From assembly GCA_009377525.1 (NCBI GenBank), contig WHTW01000055.1, forward strand, positions 1-42,595: a DNA stretch of 42,595 bases, written 5' to 3'. Both the position numbers and the translations under genes were made by a program. The notes beneath the pieces are model-generated. The model was not told where the DNA came from. It worked only from the letters and a program-made list of their open reading frames with translations, and ran no database searches. This document shows, piece after piece, positions 15,167-23,213 of this stretch (positions are counted from its first letter, which is position 1; the number at the start of each line of letters is the position of its first letter). The DNA comes from Rhodospirillales bacterium (GTDB taxonomy: Bacteria > Pseudomonadota > Alphaproteobacteria > Reyranellales > Reyranellaceae).

Positions 15167-16429
15167 ATGGGAATGATCGTCTTGGGGCTTCGCAATCTGC
15201 TGCGGAACAAGGTCCGGCTGGTTCTCGTGGCGATTCTGATCGGCGTGCCGTTCTTCCTGCTCCTCGCCATGAATGCGATCGGGGACGCAGTGCAGCGGCA
15301 AACAGCTGTACTGGCCGAGAACGTGAATACCGTCCTGCAGCTCCGCGCGCGCGGCTCGATGGGGCACGTGAACATGGTGGGCCAGGATCGCATCCTGCCC
15401 CAGGACGTCCCGGAAAAGGTGCGCGGGATCGAGCATGTGGAGCGCGTCGAGCCCTATCTCCTGGCGATGGCGCCCATCACGCCACCTAATTTCGTCATGC
15501 ATGTGGGACTGGCGCCGACCGCCGTCAAACGCCTGGAATCGCACGGCGAGGCGGGCAATCCACGGATCATCGCCGGCCGCGACTTGACCCCCGAAGACGC
15601 CGGACAGGACGTGGCGATCATCGGCCAGGGTTACGCACAATGGGCGGGGATCAAGCCCGAGGACATGGGCACGGCAACACTCACCGTGGACCCGACGCGC
15701 ACACATCCCGTGATCTTCGCCATGAAGCGCCCAACGCGGGAGCTCCGGATCGTCGGCATGTACGCCAGTGGCTACGTCTTCGGCGACCTGCAGCTTTTCA
15801 TGCCGATTGAGACTTTCCGGTCGATCTACGGCACGGATCAGGGAACCTCCTGGCTCTTCGTCAAAGTGGACTCGGTCGAAAACGTCCCGCTCGTAGCGCA
15901 ACGCGTGAGAGAAACCGTCGGCTACGTGGCGGACATCCTGGTTCCCGAGAGCGCCGCCGTCTTCACCGCCACGACGAGCCGCACGGTCAAGCAGCTTTCC
16001 GGCGCCGGGGGTCTCCTGGCGATTGCGCTGATGGTCATCGTCGTTTTCTTCGTGCTCTTGATGACGGTGCGCGAGCGGGCCCGCGAGATCGGCACGCTGA
16101 AGGCGATCGGTGCGAGCGATGGCGGCGTCACGGTTCAGTTCCTCACCGAGGCCGTGGCGCTAAGCCTGCTCGGGGGTGCGCTCGGCCTGTTGCTGTTCCA
16201 GGCGGTGGGCGCGATGGTCACGGGACGTCTCTTCGCGCTCAGCATCGGCCCCTTCCTGCCGAGCCACTACAAGCCGCTGTTCGAGAGCCTCGCGGTCAGC
16301 AACCAGGTTTCGGCTTCGGTGCTCCTTCTCGTCCTCGTGGTCGCTGTGGTCGCCGCCGTGGTCGGCAGTGCCTACGGCGTCTGGCAAGCCGTCAGGCTCT
16401 CTCCACTCGAGGCTATGAAACATGAATAG
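15167..16429 (+). CDS. ABC transporter permease, MacB/FtsX type (second copy)
   Basis: A 420-residue paralogue of the preceding permease with the same one-plus-three helix layout. Helix 1 is LVAILIGVPFFLLLAMNAI, followed by a periplasmic domain, then ALMVIVVFFVLLMTVRERAREIGTLKAIGAS. It ends [10 protein letters not shown]. Two different permeases suggest a heterodimeric transporter, as in LolCE. AGGAGAG precedes the ATG. The gene ends inside the next one (ATGAATAG, 8-bp overlap). Confidence 0.88.
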   Translation: MGMIVLGLRNLLRNKVRLVLVAILIGVPFFLLLAMNAIGDAVQRQTAVLAENVNTVLQLRARGSMGHVNMVGQDRILPQDVPEKVRGIEHVERVEPYLLAMAPITPPNFVMHVGLAPTAVKRLESHGEAGNPRIIAGRDLTPEDAGQDVAIIGQGYAQWAGIKPEDMGTATLTVDPTRTHPVIFAMKRPTRELRIVGMYASGYVFGDLQLFMPIETFRSIYGTDQGTSWLFVKVDSVENVPLVAQRVRETVGYVADILVPESAAVFTATTSRTVKQLSGAGGLLAIALMVIVVFFVLLMTVRERAREIGTLKAIGASDGGVTVQFLTEAVALSLLGGALGLLLFQAVGAMVTGRLFALSIGPFLPSHYKPLFESLAVSNQVSASVLLLVLVVAVVAAVVGSAYGVWQAVRLSPLEAMKHE

Positions 16430-17099
16430 GGCAACGCCACTGATCGAACTTCGCAGCGTCTCGAAGTCCTATCGCAAGGGTGGCGAAACCATCGACGCCA
16501 TCGCCGACATCGATCTCGAATTGCCGGAAAAGGGCATGGTCGCCATCGTCGGCCCGAGCGGAAGCGGCAAGTCGACGCTTCTGCACCTGATCGGGGCCAT
16601 GGACCGGCCCACGCGCGGCGAGGTCGTCGTCGCCGGTCGGGTGGTGAACGGCCTGTCGCAGGGCGAGCTGACCCGCTTTCGCCGCCGGACGGTCGGATTC
16701 GTCTTCCAGACCTTCAACCTCATCCCGAACCTTAGCGCCCTGGAGAACGTCGCGCTGCCGATGGAATTCAACGGTGCTGCAAAGTCGGAGAGAACCAAGC
16801 GGGCAAAGGCCCTGCTGGAGAGGTTTCAACTTGGGCACAGGTTAAAGCATCGCGCGAACGAGCTTAGCGGCGGCGAGATGCAGCGCGTGGCGATTGCTCG
16901 CGCCATCGCCAATGAGCCGCGACTGGTCCTTGCCGACGAGCCAACCGGCAACCTCGACTCCAAGACCGGCGCACTGATCTACGAGCTGCTGAAGGAGATT
17001 TCGCGGGAGCGGACCGTCCTCGTCGTCACCCATGCCGAGCCCCTAGCGGCGATGGCTGACCGGGTGCTGCATCTCCAGGATGGACGGATCGGTGCATGA
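16422..17099 (+). CDS. ABC transporter ATP-binding protein, LolD/MacB type
   Basis: A 225-residue nucleotide-binding protein. Walker A is GPSGSGKST, the Q-loop lies in [11 protein letters not shown], the signature is [14 protein letters not shown], Walker B is [12 protein letters not shown], and the switch histidine is in VVTHAEPLA. The [18 protein letters not shown] stretch and the short length mark the LolD/MacB/FtsE subfamily that powers mechanotransmission-type permeases. It overlaps the second permease by 8 bp and the CcdA-like gene by 4 bp, so these products should be made in fixed ratio and form one complex. Confidence 0.92.
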   Translation: MNRATPLIELRSVSKSYRKGGETIDAIADIDLELPEKGMVAIVGPSGSGKSTLLHLIGAMDRPTRGEVVVAGRVVNGLSQGELTRFRRRTVGFVFQTFNLIPNLSALENVALPMEFNGAAKSERTKRAKALLERFQLGHRLKHRANELSGGEMQRVAIARAIANEPRLVLADEPTGNLDSKTGALIYELLKEISRERTVLVVTHAEPLAAMADRVLHLQDGRIGA

Positions 17100-17821
17100 T
17101 TGAACTTGAACCATTGCTGCAGGAGATCACGGCGCTCACGCCGCTCGCTGTGGCGCTGGTTGCTCTCGCCGGCCTCGTCGTCGGGATTGCGCCGAGCTCC
17201 TTCCCCCTGATTTCGGTGGCGGCCGGCCTCGCAGCCGGACAGGGCGCGGCGGCATCCGGCGGGCGACGCATCGAAGGATTGTGGCTGTCGGCGGGTTTCG
17301 CACTCGGCATCGCCACGGTCGACGCGGTGCTTGGCGTCCTGTTCGGTCTTGCCGGTTTCGCCGTGCTGCGCGTGCTGGCGAGCTATCTCGCTTTCGCCTA
17401 CGTCCTGCTCGCAGTCATTCTGACGGTGGCTGGGCTTGCGCTGCTGCGCGTCATCCACATCGTCGTGCCAGTGCTCACGCCATCGGTTAGACCGACCCGG
17501 AGCTTTCTTGGCAGCTATCTGCTCGGACTTCCGTTCGGTTTGTCGACGTGTCCGGCCTGCACCCCGCTCCTGCTTCCGGTCGTGGCCGCGGCGGCTGGGA
17601 CGGCCGATCCACTGATGGGCGCGGTTCTCATGGCCACCTTCGGCCTTGCCCGCGGCATTCCGATTGTGGTGGCTGGCACCGCGGCTGGGAGCCTCGCACA
17701 TCTCAGGCACACGCGTCAGTTCACGCTGTGGGCCGAACGCGCCGGCGGTGCGCTGATGCTCGCCGCGGCACTCTATTTCCTCTATCAGGCCGCCCTCTAT
17801 GGTGGCTGGCTCTCATTGTAA
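17096..17821 (+). CDS. Second CcdA/DsbD-like membrane protein with a CPAC motif
   Basis: A 241-residue, roughly six-helix membrane protein of the CcdA/DsbD type. The second half has GLSTCPACTPLLLPV (Cys152, Cys155). The matching place in the first half reads GIAPSSFPLIS, where CcdA proteins usually have a cysteine. The paired redox site is therefore lost, and a CxxC-like site lies within a single helix instead. That would suit metal binding, or a thiol site that works with a partner. ATGA overlap with the ABC ATPase gene makes it the last gene of the operon. No MerR-type promoter precedes it. Confidence 0.8.
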   Translation: MIELEPLLQEITALTPLAVALVALAGLVVGIAPSSFPLISVAAGLAAGQGAAASGGRRIEGLWLSAGFALGIATVDAVLGVLFGLAGFAVLRVLASYLAFAYVLLAVILTVAGLALLRVIHIVVPVLTPSVRPTRSFLGSYLLGLPFGLSTCPACTPLLLPVVAAAAGTADPLMGAVLMATFGLARGIPIVVAGTAAGSLAHLRHTRQFTLWAERAGGALMLAAALYFLYQAALYGGWLSL

Positions 17822-17892
17822 TCCAGTACTCGCAAGAGAACCCGCCAAGCGTACGCGCAGATCGCCGATCGTACGCAGACTTGGCCGATTGT

Positions 17893-17950
17893 GCGATGGC
17901 GCCCCAACGTGGATGAAACTGATAACTACGTTTCCGCCGGCGCACTCTGA
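17893..17950 (+). repeat. 58-bp direct repeat, right copy
   Basis: Same sequence and orientation as 377-434 with about 6 differences. It begins 72 bp after the last gene of the metal operon. The stretch 17822-18017 holds nothing else that I recognise. Confidence 0.75.
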
Positions 17951-18017
17951 TATTGCAGCCCTAGGCTCGCGGCAGCATCCGCCTACATCCGAGGCTCGCC
18001 GAAACCACTCCGACTGC

Positions 18018-18353
18018 TCACGGCTTGCGCTGCACGAACGTCACGCTCAATGCTATCCAATGCGCCAGCGCCTCGTCGCCAAGCTCGCTTGGGCATAGGA
18101 CATATTCCTTTTTCACGGGCGCATTCGGAAAATATCTAAGCGGCCGGCCGCCGGCCGCCATCAGGGTCGCCCGGCCATGTTCGGGTAACTTGAGCGCAAG
18201 ACCAGCCGGCGTCAGAGTCATGAATATCCGGCCGTCGGCATAGGCTGCGGCCCCGCTGAAGAAACGTTTGCATTCCAGTCTCACGCCATCGCCCATCTTC
18301 GGCGCCATCCGGGAAATCAGCGACTGCAGGTCCGCAACGTGCGTCCCAGCCAT
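18018..18353 (-). CDS. TfoX N-terminal-domain protein
   Basis: A 111-residue protein matching the TfoX/Sxy N-terminal domain. The helical start (LQSLISRMAP) is followed by the diagnostic KRFFSGAAAYADGRIFMTL strand pair, and later by PVKKEYVLCP and a C-terminal helix. In competence regulators this domain is joined to a second one; stand-alone copies are common in alphaproteobacteria and their function is unknown. The start is 1 bp after the stop of the LysR-type gene, so the two are one operon. Confidence 0.8.
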   Translation of the reverse strand: MAGTHVADLQSLISRMAPKMGDGVRLECKRFFSGAAAYADGRIFMTLTPAGLALKLPEHGRATLMAAGGRPLRYFPNAPVKKEYVLCPSELGDEALAHWIALSVTFVQRKP

Positions 18354-18354
18354 T

Positions 18355-19221
18355 TCAGCGATCCGCAGGCGGTGAAACGGCGGTATCGAGACCCGGCATC
18401 CCGGTCAGATAACGTTGTACATGATCGACAAACTGCCTGATGCGGGTCAATCTCTGCTGCTCGGGCCGCAACACGATGAACAACGCAAACCCGGCATCGG
18501 ACAAGCGCCCGGAACAGCACTCGATGCGAGGGTCCCGATCAGCAAAGTATCGGGGAAGGACTCCAACTCCAAACCCCTGAGCGATCAGCTCTCTGGCAGA
18601 AACGATCCCGTCGACCGCAATACCAAGCTCGGCACGGGGCGCGTATTTCAGAACATAGCGCGGAACCTGATCTTCGCTTGGCCGCGCGATATATCGTTCC
18701 CCCGCTCCATCGCATCCATTGCGGCGATAGAGCGCAAAAACCGGCCTGCCTATTCTCGTTGCCATGAGATCACGTGGCGCGGCGCGAGTGATTCTCAGCG
18801 CCACGTCCGACTCGAACCGGCCCAGGTCGACCAATCGATCCGTGGCGGTAAGTTCCAGGATGATGTCCGGATTCTCCAGCATGAATGAACGGAAACAATC
18901 AGCCAATGTGAGCAGCAGATGTTCTGAGAGCGAGACTCTGATTTTTCGGCCGCGGGCCTGCCGCCCGTCATCTGACTTCTCAAGGAAAAGCAAATCCTGC
19001 TCCGCGCTTTCGGCGGCGGCAAAGATCCGGCGCCCAAAAGGCGTGAGGGAGTAGCTGCCATCAAGACGATCGAACAACGCTTCGCCCAGCGACTCCTCGA
19101 GTTGTTCGATCCGCCGCGCGATCGTGGTCCGGTCGACCTTGAGCATCTGCGCGGCTGCGCTCAGCGTGCCAGCACGCGCAAGTGCCAGAAGGAACGGCAG
19201 ATCAGGCCAAGGCAACGCCAT
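18355..19221 (-). CDS. LysR-family transcriptional regulator
   Basis: A 288-residue LysR-type regulator. The N-terminal winged helix contains LLALARAGTLSAAAQMLKVDRTTIARRIEQLE and LFDR, then the effector-binding domain begins near KIRVSLSEHLLL. I start at the ATG at 19221 (MALPWPDLPF) because the earlier ATG adds 14 residues that the family does not have. It is divergent from the LysE-family exporter gene, a common regulator-exporter pairing in which the inducer is the exported amino acid. The insertion sequence now sits between them and has separated the gene from its likely target promoter. Confidence 0.88.
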   Translation of the reverse strand: MALPWPDLPFLLALARAGTLSAAAQMLKVDRTTIARRIEQLEESLGEALFDRLDGSYSLTPFGRRIFAAAESAEQDLLFLEKSDDGRQARGRKIRVSLSEHLLLTLADCFRSFMLENPDIILELTATDRLVDLGRFESDVALRITRAAPRDLMATRIGRPVFALYRRNGCDGAGERYIARPSEDQVPRYVLKYAPRAELGIAVDGIVSARELIAQGFGVGVLPRYFADRDPRIECCSGRLSDAGFALFIVLRPEQQRLTRIRQFVDHVQRYLTGMPGLDTAVSPPADR

Positions 19222-19311
19222 ATGTGCAAAAATCCCCACTAGCGGGAGAAATATCGCATTCACATGCGATTTTGCCCACGCTAGCTTGCGGGGCGACTTG
19301 AAACAAGTTCT

Positions 19312-19361
19312 GGCTCTTCCGGGATTCGTGTGGGTGATTTTGGGGGTTCATAGCGGGTCGA
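19312..19361 (+). repeat. Left terminal inverted repeat of the ISL3 element
   Basis: Fifty bases that match the reverse complement of 20641-20690 at 49 positions. The one difference is a G/A in the GATTTTGGGGG stretch. Confidence 0.92.
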
Positions 19362-19432
19362 AAGCTTGTGGATACTGGTCTTTTTGGCCGCGGAGGAGAG
19401 GGAAAAATCTGGCACGCTTTGGCATGGGTAAG

Positions 19433-20654
19433 ATGGCCAGGCCGAAGCGGCGATTGTCGGAGGCGTACAGGTATCCGGGGTTTCGGCCACGATCGACGAT
19501 CCGCGAAGTCGAGGGAGATCCAGGAACGCTTGTGGTGAGCCTTGAACGGCGCTCAAAAAACAGCGTGCGGTGCCTGCGGCTTGGTGAGAGGGAGTTGGTA
19601 CGACAGCCGGATGCGCCAGGTCCGCGACCTGGGTTGTGGCGGCTATCGGGTGTTGCTGGAGCTCGAGGTTCGGCGCGTCGCGTGTCGCTGCTGCGGCGGG
19701 GTGAAGAGCGAACGACTGAGCTTCCTGTCGAACAATCCGCACTACACGGAGCGCTTTGCGATGGACGTCGGACGGCGGTGCAGTCGGACTTCGGTACGCG
19801 ACGTTGCGCGTGAGCTGGCTCTGGACTGGGATACGGCCAAGGACCTGGAGAAGCACTACATGCGGGCGCAGTTGGCGGCTGCCGGCCCGCCGGCGCCGCA
19901 GGCGATCGGCATCGACGAGATCTCGGTGCGGCGCGGCCACAGCTACCGCATCGTCGTCAGCGATCTGATCGCCCGGCAGCCGATCTGGTTCGGCGGCGAG
20001 GACCGCTCGGAAGCGAGCATGGCCAAGTTCTACGACGAACTGGGGCCGGAAAAATGCCGTCAAATCAGGCTCGCCGTCATGGACATGTGGAGGCCGTTCC
20101 GCAAGGCCACCTCGGCCGCGGCGCCGCAGGCGGCGATCCTGTTCGACAAGTTCCACATCATGCGCCATCTCGGCGAGGCTCTCGACAAGGTGCGCAAGGC
20201 CGAGTACGCGCGCCTCACCGGCAAGGACCGGCGCTTCATCAAGGGTCAGAAGTACACCCTGCTGTCGCGCCGCGAGAATCTCAGCCTGGAGGGCCGGCGC
20301 TCGCTCAAGCTCCTGCTCGCCGCCAACAAGCGCCTCAACACCGCCTACCTGCTGAAGGAGACGTTCGGTCAACTCTGGAGCTACGAGCGCGAGGCCTGGG
20401 CGCGGCGCTTCTTCGACAACTGGCGCGCCAGCCTCAGATGGCAACGGCTCAAGCCCTACGAGCGCTTCGCCGCCATGATCGACCGCCACTGGGATGGCAT
20501 CGCTGCTTACTGCCGACCTGAGAACAAAGTCTCCCTCGGCTTCGTCGAAGGCCTCAACAACAAGATCCGCGTCTTCCAGCGACGCGCCTATGGCCTGCGC
20601 GATCAGGAGTACCTCCGCCTCAAGGTCCTTACTTGCACGCTCGACCCGCTATGA
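19433..20654 (+). pseudogene. ISL3-family transposase, reading frame broken at an A6 run
   Basis: The main frame (19542-20654, 370 codons) holds a zinc-finger-like part with CGAC and CRCC, then the DDE transposase core of ISL3 elements: IGIDEISVRRGH, LAVMDMWRPFRKA, ILFDKFHIMRHL and the C-terminal VEGLNNKIRVFQRRAYG. The N-terminal ~37 residues (MARPKRRLSEAYRYPGF, STIREVEGDPGT) lie in a different frame starting at ATG 19433. The frames meet at TCAAAAAAC near 19555. Passing between them needs a +1 shift, or one A fewer. It may be a one-base insertion that killed the gene, a sequencing error in a homopolymer, or slippage on the A-run. Confidence 0.75.
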
Positions 20655-20690
20655 ACCCTCAAAATCACCCACACGAATCCCGGAAGAGCC
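20641..20690 (-). repeat. Right terminal inverted repeat of the ISL3 element
   Basis: Inverted partner of 19312-19361. Its outer end contains GGAAGAG (20682-20688), 9 bp before the ATG of the exporter gene. The IS end may therefore now supply that gene's ribosome-binding site. Confidence 0.9.
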
Positions 20691-20697
20691 GCAAAAT

Positions 20698-21339
20698 ATG
20701 GAGCAAATATCGCTGTACCTGCCAGGCATTGGCTTGGCCTATTCCGCATTTCTGCTGTCGATCATGAGCCCGGGCCCGAACGTGTTGGCAATCATGGGCA
20801 CGTCGATGAGCATCGGGCGTGCACAAGGCCTGGCACTTGGCCTTGGTGTGGCGACCGGTTCGTTCTGCTGGGCCATGCTGACCGCGACCGGCCTGTCCGC
20901 TGTCTTGGCAAACTTCGCTGTCGCATTGACCGTCATCAAGATCGCTGGCGGGCTCTACCTCCTGTGGCTTGCCTGCAAAGCATTTCGTTCTGCTGCTTCC
21001 GCCCGTGAGATTTCTGCGACGACGCTGACCAATGCACCCATGACCTCGTTCGGCTACTTCCGTCGCGGGCTCGCAATCCAAATGACTAACCCGAAAGCCG
21101 CCCTGGCCTGGATTGCCATCATTTCACTCGGGCTCCGAACGGATGCGCCATACTGGGTCGCCATAGTCATCGTCATTGGGACAACCATTCTCTCGATCAT
21201 CATTCACGCGCTCTACGCGCTCGCGTTTTCGAGTGAGCCCATGGTGCGGCTATACGGCAAGGCGAGGCGGTTTATTCAAGGCGCGCTTGGCGCGTTCTTT
21301 GCCTTCGCCGGCGTGAAATTGCTGACCAGCAGGCTGTAA
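20698..21339 (+). CDS. LysE/RhtB-family amino-acid exporter
   Basis: A 213-residue inner-membrane exporter. The family signature SPGPNVLAIMGTSMS follows the first helix, then GLALGLGVATGS, LYLLWLACKAF and FRRGLAIQMTNPKAALAWIA, all typical of LysE/RhtB proteins with six helices. It should export an amino acid or derivative using the proton gradient. The start at 20698 is the first codon that gives the family N terminus; the longer open frame runs through the insertion sequence. Its natural upstream region has been replaced by the IS, so control by the divergent LysR-type regulator has probably been lost. Confidence 0.88.
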   Translation: MEQISLYLPGIGLAYSAFLLSIMSPGPNVLAIMGTSMSIGRAQGLALGLGVATGSFCWAMLTATGLSAVLANFAVALTVIKIAGGLYLLWLACKAFRSAASAREISATTLTNAPMTSFGYFRRGLAIQMTNPKAALAWIAIISLGLRTDAPYWVAIVIVIGTTILSIIIHALYALAFSSEPMVRLYGKARRFIQGALGAFFAFAGVKLLTSRL

Positions 21340-22007
21340 TGAACTTGCGCGGTTGAGCGCCTCATCAAATGTCCGAAAGGGTGTCAGGCGACTCCATAGC
21401 GTGGTCGAGCCCGGGTGAACGCAACGGGTCCGATAGCGGCATTGTCCAGATGATTGGGCGAATGCCCGCTCCCTAGCGCTGAGCGGTCGCCACAGCCGAT
21501 CGCTTGCCGGCCGTGAGACGCTGCTTGCTGCCATTTTGAGGCCGCTAATGCTGGGTCCACACTACAACGCGCCGAAGTGAGACCACCCTACATGCGATCG
21601 AAAATAGCAATCGTAGCTTGGAGGGGCTTAGACGGCTGCGACGCAGTGCAGCGTCCTTTGGCGTAGATTTGGCGCGCCCGAAGAGATTCGAACTCCTCAC
21701 CTTCTGATCCGTAGTCAGAAGACAGTCGGGGACTTTGTCAAGATTCTGAGACGAGCGCGCGGTCAACGGAGGCCCTGGGTGGACGTAGATGCCGGAAAGC
21801 CGGATGCTTTTCGATCGTCGCCAAAACAAGGAAACTGCTGCGATATCCGGCTCAGCCCGGGGGCGCTCACTACACGGTCCGCAGCGTAGAGAGGCCAACT
21901 TTCAGTTAACACAGCACCTTCACGTCCAAGCCCACGGATCAGGAATCCGGCTTCCGGCCGGCGGTGCGAAAGAGCATGCTTGCAGCAACGAAACCAGGAG
22001 GAACGCC
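21340..22007. other. Intergenic stretch with no gene except a tRNA remnant
   Basis: About 670 bp between the exporter and the next gene. No open frame here looks coding: the one on the minus strand at 21545-21898 reads through the tRNA remnant. AGGAGG at 21996-22001 belongs to the gene starting at 22008. The gap probably marks a junction between transferred and resident DNA. Confidence 0.6.
21670..21719 (-). other. 3' half of a tRNA-Arg(ACG) gene, likely integration scar
   Basis: On the minus strand the sequence runs through an anticodon arm (stem TCTGA/TCAGA, loop CTACGGA, anticodon ACG), a variable loop, a T arm with GTTCGAAT, and an acceptor strand CGGGCGC followed by G and CCA. The D arm and 5' acceptor strand are absent: upstream of the anticodon stem the bases no longer fit a tRNA. 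A 3' tRNA fragment of ~50 bp is the usual attachment-site core left by tyrosine-recombinase integration. With this orientation, DNA at higher coordinates would be the inserted side. Confidence 0.72.
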
Positions 22008-23171
22008 ATGAAAGCAGCTGCCGACAAGCTTCTGAAGGATGCGGTGAGCAAGGGCGACGTGCCGGGCGTGGTGGCGACGGCGACCGACGCCCGGGGGACG
22101 ACCTACGAAGGCAGCTTCGGCAAGCGGATGCTGGGCGAGGCGGCCGAGATGTCGCCCGACACCGTGGTGTGGATCGCCTCGATGACCAAGGCGGTCACCG
22201 GTGCCGCCGCCATGCAGCTCGTCGAGCGCGGCAAGCTCTCGCTCGATGCGCCCGCCAAGGCGGTGATCCCCGCGCTGGGCGAGGTCGGCGTGCTCGACGG
22301 CTTCGACGCCAACGGCAAGCCCAAGACCCGCAAGGCCAAGCGCGACATCACCCTGCGCCATCTCCTCACCCACACCGCGGGCTTCGGCTACGACATCTGG
22401 AGCCCGGAGATCGCCAAGTACATGGAGGCGATGGAAGTGCCGGGCGTCATCTCCTGCCAGAACAAGGCTCTGACCACGCCGCTGCTGTTCGATCCCGGCG
22501 AACGCTGGTTCTACGGCATCAACGTCGATTTCGCCGGCAAGATGGTCGAGGCGGCGAGTGGCCAGAAGCTCGGCAAGTACATGCAGGACAACCTCTTCGG
22601 CCCGCTCGGCATGAGCAGCACGGCGTTCCGCATCACCGACGACATGCGCAAGCGCATGGCCAAGATCCATCATCGCGGCGCCGACGGAACGCTGACGCCC
22701 GATCCCACGATCGAGATCCCGCAGGAACCCGAGTTCGAGATGGGCGGCGGCGGGCTCTACAGCACCGCCGGCGATTACCTCAAGTTCGTGCGCATGATGC
22801 TGAACCAGGGCAAGTCCGACAAAGGCGAGGCTGTAATGAAGCCCGCGGCGGTCGCCGAGATGTCGAAGAATGCCATGGGCGACGCCAAGGTCTGCCTGCT
22901 CAAGACCGCGGCACCGACCTTCTCCAACGACGCCGAGTTCTTCCCCGGCATGGACAAGCAGTGGGGCCTCTCCTTCATGATCAACAACGAGGAGGCGCCG
23001 ACCGGCCGCTCGGCCGGGTCGCTGGCCTGGGCCGGACTCGCCAACACCTACTACTGGATCGACCAGAAGAAGGGCGTCGGCGGCGTCTACGCCACGCAGG
23101 TCCTGCCCTTCGCCGACGTGAAGTCGCTGCCGCTGTTCTACGCCTTCGAAAGTGCCGTGTACGGACGGTAG
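22008..23171 (+). CDS. Cytosolic serine hydrolase, beta-lactamase/class VIII esterase fold
   Basis: A 387-residue member of the class C beta-lactamase / EstB-like family. The active-site motif is ASMTK (Ser58, Lys61), the second motif tyrosine is probably in WFYGINVDFAG (Tyr169), and LLTHTAGFGYD and GGGGLYSTAGDYLKF are typical fold markers. No signal peptide is present, which favours an esterase or peptidase role in the cytoplasm over antibiotic resistance. AGGAGG before the ATG at 22008 fixes the start. It stands alone. Confidence 0.88.
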   Translation: MKAAADKLLKDAVSKGDVPGVVATATDARGTTYEGSFGKRMLGEAAEMSPDTVVWIASMTKAVTGAAAMQLVERGKLSLDAPAKAVIPALGEVGVLDGFDANGKPKTRKAKRDITLRHLLTHTAGFGYDIWSPEIAKYMEAMEVPGVISCQNKALTTPLLFDPGERWFYGINVDFAGKMVEAASGQKLGKYMQDNLFGPLGMSSTAFRITDDMRKRMAKIHHRGADGTLTPDPTIEIPQEPEFEMGGGGLYSTAGDYLKFVRMMLNQGKSDKGEAVMKPAAVAEMSKNAMGDAKVCLLKTAAPTFSNDAEFFPGMDKQWGLSFMINNEEAPTGRSAGSLAWAGLANTYYWIDQKKGVGGVYATQVLPFADVKSLPLFYAFESAVYGR

Positions 23172-23213
23172 AGCACTTCTCTGCCTGGGGCGCGCCCGAA
23201 GTAAAGAAGCGGC

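Larger units (their letters stand above)
19312..20690 (+). mobile_element. ISL3-family insertion sequence, complete ends
   Basis: A 1379-bp element bounded by near-perfect 50-bp inverted repeats that start GGCTCTTCCGGG, as ISL3 ends do. It carries one transposase gene. Flanking 8-mers are CAAGTTCT on the left and GCAAAATA on the right; ISL3 elements normally make an 8-bp target duplication, and none is visible. The right end stops 7 bp before the exporter start codon. Confidence 0.9.

Noticed and set aside
12978..16423. Several long minus-strand frames opposite the ABC transporter genes
   Set aside because: All lie opposite genes with clear family motifs and show low-complexity composition typical of shadows.
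17835..17880. Possible MerR-type dyad around CGTACG motifs after the last pump-operon gene
   Set aside because: The half-sites are unevenly spaced and no -35/-10 pair fits, so it is probably chance in GC-rich DNA.
19555..19563. Programmed -1 frameshift signal A AAA AAC in the ISL3 transposase
   Set aside because: The heptamer is in the right phase, but a -1 shift leads to the wrong frame. The main frame is +1 relative to the N-terminal one.
19304..20698. 8-bp target-site duplication of the ISL3 element
   Set aside because: Flanks CAAGTTCT and GCAAAATA do not match.
21545..21898. 117-codon minus-strand ORF
   Set aside because: It runs across the tRNA remnant, has no recognisable domain and no ribosome-binding site.
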